This document shows, one piece after another, positions 6,350 to 10,558 of a stretch of DNA of 10,558 nt. Under the pieces are notes generated by a model. It saw only the letters and a program-made list of their open reading frames with translations. It had not been told where the DNA came from and did not search any database. The stretch is from Actinomycetota bacterium (lineage in GTDB: Bacteria > Actinomycetota > Humimicrobiia > Humimicrobiales > Humimicrobiaceae). The stretch covers positions 1 through 10,558 of the forward strand of contig DNFX01000089.1 in NCBI GenBank assembly GCA_003486795.1, written 5' to 3'. The position numbers were made by a program, and so were the translations under genes. Position 1 is the stretch's first letter. Every line of letters begins with the position of its first letter.

Positions 6350-7363
6350 CTATTCTACAATAAATTTTTCAATTCCGCTCGATTTATGAAAATTTCTTTC
6401 ATTATCTATAATAAAAGCTTCAACATTTTCGATACCTTCTATAACTCTTATTCCATCCTCCGGACCAAGCACAAATACAGATGTTGCAAGAATATCGGCA
6501 ATTGTAGCATTTTCCGCAATAATAGTCACGCTGATACATTTATTTGAAGAAAATCCTGTCCTTGGATCTATTATGTGATGAACCTCTTTTTCAGGATCAA
6601 AATATCTGTAATAATTACCGGAAGTCGCTATTGATTTGTCAGCAAGCGCAAACTCGATTATCTGCTCAGAGGTATTATCCGGATTTTCAAGGCTGATTTT
6701 CCATGGTGATCCATCCGGTTTTGCACCAAGAATCCTTATATCGCCGCCTGCATTTACCAGGGCACTTTCTATTCCTCTGGATTTTATAAGCTCGATAACT
6801 TCATCAACTATGTATCCTTTGGCAACTCCGCCAAGAGTAAGCGACATGCCTTTTATACCCAGAGTTATAGTGTCTCCTTCTATATTTATCTGCTCTGAAT
6901 CAACAAGTTTTAATGCCTCATTTATTTTCTGTTTCTGGATTTCTTCACTTTCCTGCCACAATCCTTCTGACCATAACTCAAGAATAGGATTGACAGTAAT
7001 GTCAAAAGCTCCTTCGGTTTTCTTATTATATTCCTTTGAAACATTTAAGATTTCCACCAGTTCTTCAGGAGCATTTTTTATTATTCCATCACGATTCAAA
7101 ACAGAAACCGAACTCTCAGGATCGTAATTTGAAGCAATTTTATTCAGCTCGTCAATTTTCCCGAAAGAGCTTTCAAGAATTTCTGCATAATTGTCTTCGT
7201 CGCCATAGATTATTATATTCACAAATGTACCCATTTTCTCACGGGTATCTTCGAATCTTTTTGGAGCACTGCTGCAGCCTGTCATTAAAAAAAGATATAG
7301 AACCACAATGGACAAAACTGATATTAACAGGAATGGTTTACAAAGACTTCTGTTTGTTTTCAT
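6350..7363 (-). CDS. apbE: ApbE-type FAD:protein FMN transferase, lipoprotein
   Basis: This enzyme transfers FMN from FAD to threonine (sometimes serine) in DxxSGAT motifs of extracytoplasmic proteins. Here the clear target is RnfG. The 337-residue protein has a lipoprotein signal: a basic N-terminus, a helix at about 11-27, and lipobox LMTGC with C30. It should be anchored on the outer face of the cytoplasmic membrane. Family motifs occur in order: EGAFDITVNPILELW (117-131), LGGVAKGY (177-184), NAGGDIR (204-210), ATSGNYYR (246-253), HHIIDPRTG (262-270) and ATIADILATSVFVLG (286-300). D290 and T294 fall where the Mg2+ ligands are expected. The start is ATG at 7363-7361, with only a weak AGGCAG upstream. 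It is the first gene of the Rnf operon, and its promoter must lie in 7364-7755. Confidence 0.95.
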   Translation of the reverse strand: MKTNRSLCKPFLLISVLSIVVLYLFLMTGCSSAPKRFEDTREKMGTFVNIIIYGDEDNYAEILESSFGKIDELNKIASNYDPESSVSVLNRDGIIKNAPEELVEILNVSKEYNKKTEGAFDITVNPILELWSEGLWQESEEIQKQKINEALKLVDSEQINIEGDTITLGIKGMSLTLGGVAKGYIVDEVIELIKSRGIESALVNAGGDIRILGAKPDGSPWKISLENPDNTSEQIIEFALADKSIATSGNYYRYFDPEKEVHHIIDPRTGFSSNKCISVTIIAENATIADILATSVFVLGPEDGIRVIEGIENVEAFIIDNERNFHKSSGIEKFIVE

Positions 7364-7663
7364 TAAAAATCTGCCTGATTTAATAATAATTTAATAATTT
7401 TCCCACCGGAGCTATTGAAATTCAAATAAAAAACCGTACTTTTGTATTAAACTTTTTCTATTTTTTAATCATGCTCCATTTATTTTCCCCCTGCACCGGT
7501 CTTTTTTCGCAAATAAGGCTTCCAAAATTAAATATTTTACTGCAAAAAAATATTTTTTCAATCATAATTATTTAAAATCATTCTGCTTTATTAAATAAAA
7601 ATTAAAAATCATTTTATTTTAAAACTTCTTTTGGAATATGAATGATAAAAAATTTTCATTATG

Positions 7664-7691
7664 TTGACAGTAAATAAATTATTGATATTAT
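7664..7691 (+). promoter_or_regulatory. Candidate sigma-A-type promoter, V-type ATPase operon
   Basis: A perfect -35 TTGACA (7664-7669) is followed after 16 nt by TATTAT (7686-7691). Transcription would begin near 7698, giving a leader of about 58 nt before the first gene. TTGACA is the only consensus -35 noticed in the divergent region, which is the main support. Confidence 0.45.
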
Positions 7692-7710
7692 ATATTGTTA
7701 GCTCCTTAGC

Positions 7711-7719
7711 TGTTATAAT
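7711..7719 (+). promoter_or_regulatory. Candidate extended -10 promoter, V-type ATPase operon
   Basis: TGTTATAAT is a perfect TGnTATAAT extended -10, with a predicted start near 7726 and a leader of about 30 nt. It has no good -35 at 17 nt. A direct repeat TTAGCT-CC-TTAGCT (7698-7711) sits immediately upstream and could be an operator, but it is short. Whether this element or the upstream TTGACA/TATTAT pair is used cannot be decided from sequence. Confidence 0.45.
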
Positions 7720-7755
7720 AATTTAAGTTAAAAAACCCGAAACATAATTTATAAT

Positions 7756-8067
7756 ATGATTGAAAATATAATTGAACAGATAAAAGCTGCTGAAGAAAAA
7801 TCAAAGTCAATAATTGAATCCTCAAAAACAGAGGCTGATTCCATTATACAAAAAGCTTACAGTGACAGCGACAGAAGTATAAAAGCAGCAGAAGAAGAAG
7901 TAAAAAAAATAATACTTGCGGCCAGAAAAAAAGCATCAGAAGATGCCATGACTGAAAAAGAAAAACTTGGTATTGAATTTGAAAAAAGAATGGAAAAACT
8001 GAAAAATGATTCCGCAGTTAAAAAAGAAAAAATTATAAGTCAGATAATCAATAGAATCTTAGAATAA
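7756..8067 (+). CDS. V/A-type ATPase peripheral-stalk coiled-coil subunit (H/NtpF-like)
   Basis: This is a 103-residue, highly charged protein dominated by Lys, Glu, Ser and Ala. It has no hydrophobic segment and is predicted to be almost entirely a long helical coiled coil (about 5-95). It starts MIENIIEQIKAAEEKSKSII, the pattern of AhaH/NtpF-type stalk proteins that pair with subunit E in the peripheral stalk. Position matters as much as sequence: it lies 13 nt before subunit I and is followed by K, the F-I-K order of E. hirae. Coiled coils match many unrelated proteins, so without its neighbours the call would be weak. The start is ATG at 7756, with no evident Shine-Dalgarno site in the AT-rich leader. 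Translation may depend on an unstructured 5' end. Confidence 0.85.
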   Translation: MIENIIEQIKAAEEKSKSIIESSKTEADSIIQKAYSDSDRSIKAAEEEVKKIILAARKKASEDAMTEKEKLGIEFEKRMEKLKNDSAVKKEKIISQIINRILE

Positions 8068-8080
8068 CGGAATTAATGTT

Positions 8081-10093
8081 ATGGCTGTTGCCAAACTTGA
8101 AAAATATTTAATAGTAGTCCATAAATCCGAAGAAACAAAAGTTCTTAAATATTTGCAGAAGAACGAACTTGTTGAGCTTAAGCCATATTTTAAAAAAGAA
8201 ACTGAAACTGAAGAAAACCCCCAGTCCCTCCAAAAACAGGATCTGGTTTTGCCTGCTGTCAATATCAAAGCAAAAAGGGCTCTTGACATACTGACGGAAT
8301 ATAAAAAAAAGCCCGGTAAAAAAATAGCATCCAGAGCCGGAAAACTTATTGTTTCAAATCATGAATACGAGAATATAATTTCCCGCACTGATAATGAAGA
8401 AATAATTGAAGAAATAATTTCCATTGACAGAGAAATAAATTTTAATAATGCCAGAATCAGCGAATTAAGTCAGAAAATAAATCAGTTTGATTTATGGTCT
8501 TCCTTTAAGGGCAGGCTTGAACTTCTTGGTGATTATGATTCATATTCAATAAAACTCGGCACAATAAAGGCAAGAAAGAATGTCTTTGAGGAAATATGCT
8601 CCGAATTTGAAAAACGAAATATTTCATATGAAATAATAAACAGCAGTCTTGATCTTTATTATGTAATTATTGCCTATCATTCCGGCATAAGATCAGATGC
8701 ACAGGATTATCTTTCTGAAATACCTTTCGAAGAAGCTGATATTGAAGGTTGCTGCGGAACGATACAGGAAAATATCGATGCATTAAGGAAGCAGCTGGAT
8801 CATCTGGAAAGTAAAAACAACAATCTTGTAAAAAAATTACAGGGGTATTCAAAGGACTTTGAAAGAAACATTACCATATATCTTGATTATCTGGAAAATA
8901 ATGTGGAAATCGAGTGGGCTTTAAATTATGGTTATTCAACCGATAATGTTTCTTTTTATACAGCCTGGGTAAAAAAAGATGACAAAAAAACTCTCAACAG
9001 TTTAATCAGCAATTTTAATTTTACAAGAATTGTCCAGGTCGAACCTGAAGAAGATGAAGTTATTCCGACAATACTTGAAAATAAAAAAATTTTCAGGCCG
9101 TTTGAATTCATTATTAACCTTTATGGCATTCCCCGATATTTTGAGATAGATCCTACCCCGTATATGGCTGTTTTCTTTGCTTTGTTCTTTGGACTCTGTC
9201 TTACAGATGCAGGCTATGGTTTTATCTTCGTTGCTCTTTCCATTGTTCTTTTCTTTAAAATGAAAGGTTCAAAGAATATTCCACTGCTCGTGCTTATCCT
9301 TGGTATCTTTACAATTCTTGGCGGAGCCGTCTTTAACGGATGGTTCGGTGATCTTCCAAGTTACCTGGGAGTTGACGATTTCTTTGCCAGATTTGCAATA
9401 TTAGGTGACCCAATGAAGTCGACGGACGGAGCAATGAACTTTTTCAGACTTGCACTGCTTCTCGGAGTAATACAGGTAATTTTCGGACTGGTGATCAAGT
9501 TCTTTGACAATCTTTTCAGAAAAGAATATAAGATTGTATTTTTTGATACCCTTCCCTGGATAGTAATAATAGTATCACTTATTATAATGCTCCTGTCTAC
9601 AGAAATGGCTGTAAGCATTCAGCTTGTGAGCGAACCGGTATTTCCTGCTTCGGTTTCAAAGATTCTTATATGGCTGATGCTTCCGGCAGCACTTGTAATT
9701 ATTTTATTCGGAGCAAGAGATGAGAAAAAATGGGGTCTGAGACTTTTCATGGGATTTTTAAATCTGACAATAGTTAACGGAATAACTTCTTTTCTTGGAG
9801 ATTTTCTTTCCTATATAAGACTTATGGCTCTCGGACTGGTAACCGCAGGAATTGGAACTGCCATAAACAAAATAGCTTTCCAGCTGGGTTCTATTCCGGT
9901 AATAGGTATTGTAATTGTAATCATTTGTCTTATATTCGGTCATATTTTCAATATAGGTATCAATATTCTCGGTGGTTTTGTGCATACGATGAGACTTCAA
10001 TATGTTGAATTCTTTTCCAAGTTTTATGTAGGCGGAGGAAAACCTTTTGAAGTCCTTAAAGAAGAACATAAATATATATCAATAAAAGATTAA
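8081..10093 (+). CDS. ntpI: V/A-type ATPase subunit I (membrane stator, a-subunit homologue)
   Basis: Subunit I forms the ion half-channels against the K ring and anchors the peripheral stalks. At 670 residues it has normal length. The cytoplasmic N-terminal half (1 to about 340) is charged and partly coiled coil. The membrane half begins after FEIDPTPYMAVFFALFFGLCL (355-375), followed by TDAGYG, and has about eight helices. The essential arginine is most likely R580 in LSYIRLMALGL, facing the carboxylate of subunit K. FGHIFNIGINILGGFVHTMR (619-638) and LQYVEFFSKFY (639-649) close the conserved region. The start is ATG at 8081, 13 nt after the preceding stop, with only a weak GGA upstream. 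An ATG at 8076 is out of frame. The name AtpI is sometimes used but risks confusion with the unrelated F-type AtpI. Confidence 0.96.
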   Translation: MAVAKLEKYLIVVHKSEETKVLKYLQKNELVELKPYFKKETETEENPQSLQKQDLVLPAVNIKAKRALDILTEYKKKPGKKIASRAGKLIVSNHEYENIISRTDNEEIIEEIISIDREINFNNARISELSQKINQFDLWSSFKGRLELLGDYDSYSIKLGTIKARKNVFEEICSEFEKRNISYEIINSSLDLYYVIIAYHSGIRSDAQDYLSEIPFEEADIEGCCGTIQENIDALRKQLDHLESKNNNLVKKLQGYSKDFERNITIYLDYLENNVEIEWALNYGYSTDNVSFYTAWVKKDDKKTLNSLISNFNFTRIVQVEPEEDEVIPTILENKKIFRPFEFIINLYGIPRYFEIDPTPYMAVFFALFFGLCLTDAGYGFIFVALSIVLFFKMKGSKNIPLLVLILGIFTILGGAVFNGWFGDLPSYLGVDDFFARFAILGDPMKSTDGAMNFFRLALLLGVIQVIFGLVIKFFDNLFRKEYKIVFFDTLPWIVIIVSLIIMLLSTEMAVSIQLVSEPVFPASVSKILIWLMLPAALVIILFGARDEKKWGLRLFMGFLNLTIVNGITSFLGDFLSYIRLMALGLVTAGIGTAINKIAFQLGSIPVIGIVIVIICLIFGHIFNIGINILGGFVHTMRLQYVEFFSKFYVGGGKPFEVLKEEHKYISIKD

Positions 10094-10558
<465 letters not shown>

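Larger units (their letters stand above)
7364..7755. promoter_or_regulatory. 392-nt divergent promoter region between the Rnf and V-type ATPase operons
   Basis: This very AT-rich stretch has no credible gene. It must hold the promoters of both operons. Plus-strand candidates are described separately. For the Rnf side I see no convincing -35/-10 pair. TTGAAT and TTATTA-like boxes occur on the minus strand at about 7428-7390, but with poor spacing. A small palindrome TTGAAATTCAA lies at about 7415-7425. A direct repeat ATTTTCCC...ACCGG occurs twice (7397-7409 and 7482-7499). AT-only inverted repeats lie at about 7530-7554 and 7593-7619. Confidence 0.6.

Noticed and set aside
6636..7127. Plus-strand 163-codon ORF opposite apbE
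   Set aside because: It lies wholly within apbE, whose full set of family motifs is in the other strand. Its serine/isoleucine-rich content is that of an antisense translation.
7471..7575. 34-codon plus-strand ORF in the divergent region (starts MLHLFSPCTGLF)
   Set aside because: It has no ribosome binding site, no recognisable pattern and a homopolymer-rich tail. It overlaps the region expected to hold the Rnf promoter.
7530..7619. AT-only inverted and direct repeats (AAATATTTT, AAAATCATT, AAATAAAA/TTTTATTT) as an origin or CRISPR-like structure
   Set aside because: The units are short, irregular and composed almost only of A and T. There is no regular spacing, no DnaA-box cluster and no flanking cas or replication gene.

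Overview
The window is AT-rich bacterial DNA carrying energy-conserving membrane complexes of an anaerobe. It holds a complete Rnf (ferredoxin:NAD+ oxidoreductase) operon with its flavin transferase. A V/A-type rotary ATPase operon starts on one side of it, and an F-type ATP synthase operon starts on the other. The organism is a low-GC, probably strictly anaerobic bacterium, for example a clostridial, Thermotoga-like or Atribacterota-like lineage. The sequence alone does not settle the phylum, and no rRNA or tRNA gene is present.

Layout on the minus strand, in transcription order from right to left: apbE (7363-6350), rnfC (6338-4935), rnfD (4895 or 4889 to 3819), rnfG (3785-3219), rnfE (3102-2461), rnfA (2468-1881), rnfB (1853-1008) and a dCMP deaminase gene (1011-547). 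A 354-nt non-coding or decayed stretch follows. It leads into a truncated gene at the left edge (192-1), which I read as the N-terminus of F-type ATP synthase subunit a (atpB), beginning with TTG behind a perfect AAGGAG ribosome binding site. The Rnf genes are tightly packed, with an 8-nt overlap (rnfE/rnfA) and a 4-nt ATGA overlap (rnfB/dCMP deaminase). The exception is a 116-nt gap between rnfG and rnfE.

Layout on the plus strand: a 392-nt divergent promoter region (7364-7755), then a short coiled-coil stalk subunit of the V-type ATPase (7756-8067), the large subunit I (8081-10093), and the proteolipid subunit K (10109 to the right edge, still open). This is the start of the F-I-K order known from Enterococcus hirae ntp-type operons.

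How the genes fit together: Rnf oxidises reduced ferredoxin, reduces NAD+ and exports cations, usually Na+ in anaerobes. ApbE attaches FMN to RnfG, and normally also to RnfD. Subunit K keeps every residue that I can align with the E. hirae Na+-binding site (L57, T60, Q61, Y64, Q106, E135), so the V-type enzyme is predicted to be Na+-coupled. An F-type enzyme encoded immediately downstream would give one Na+ (or mixed H+/Na+) circuit with two rotary machines around a single Rnf pump. The main oddities are this double-ATPase arrangement, a serine at the expected flavin-bearing position of RnfD, an Asn-rich RnfD N-terminus, and traces of small or broken ORFs in the two minus-strand gaps.
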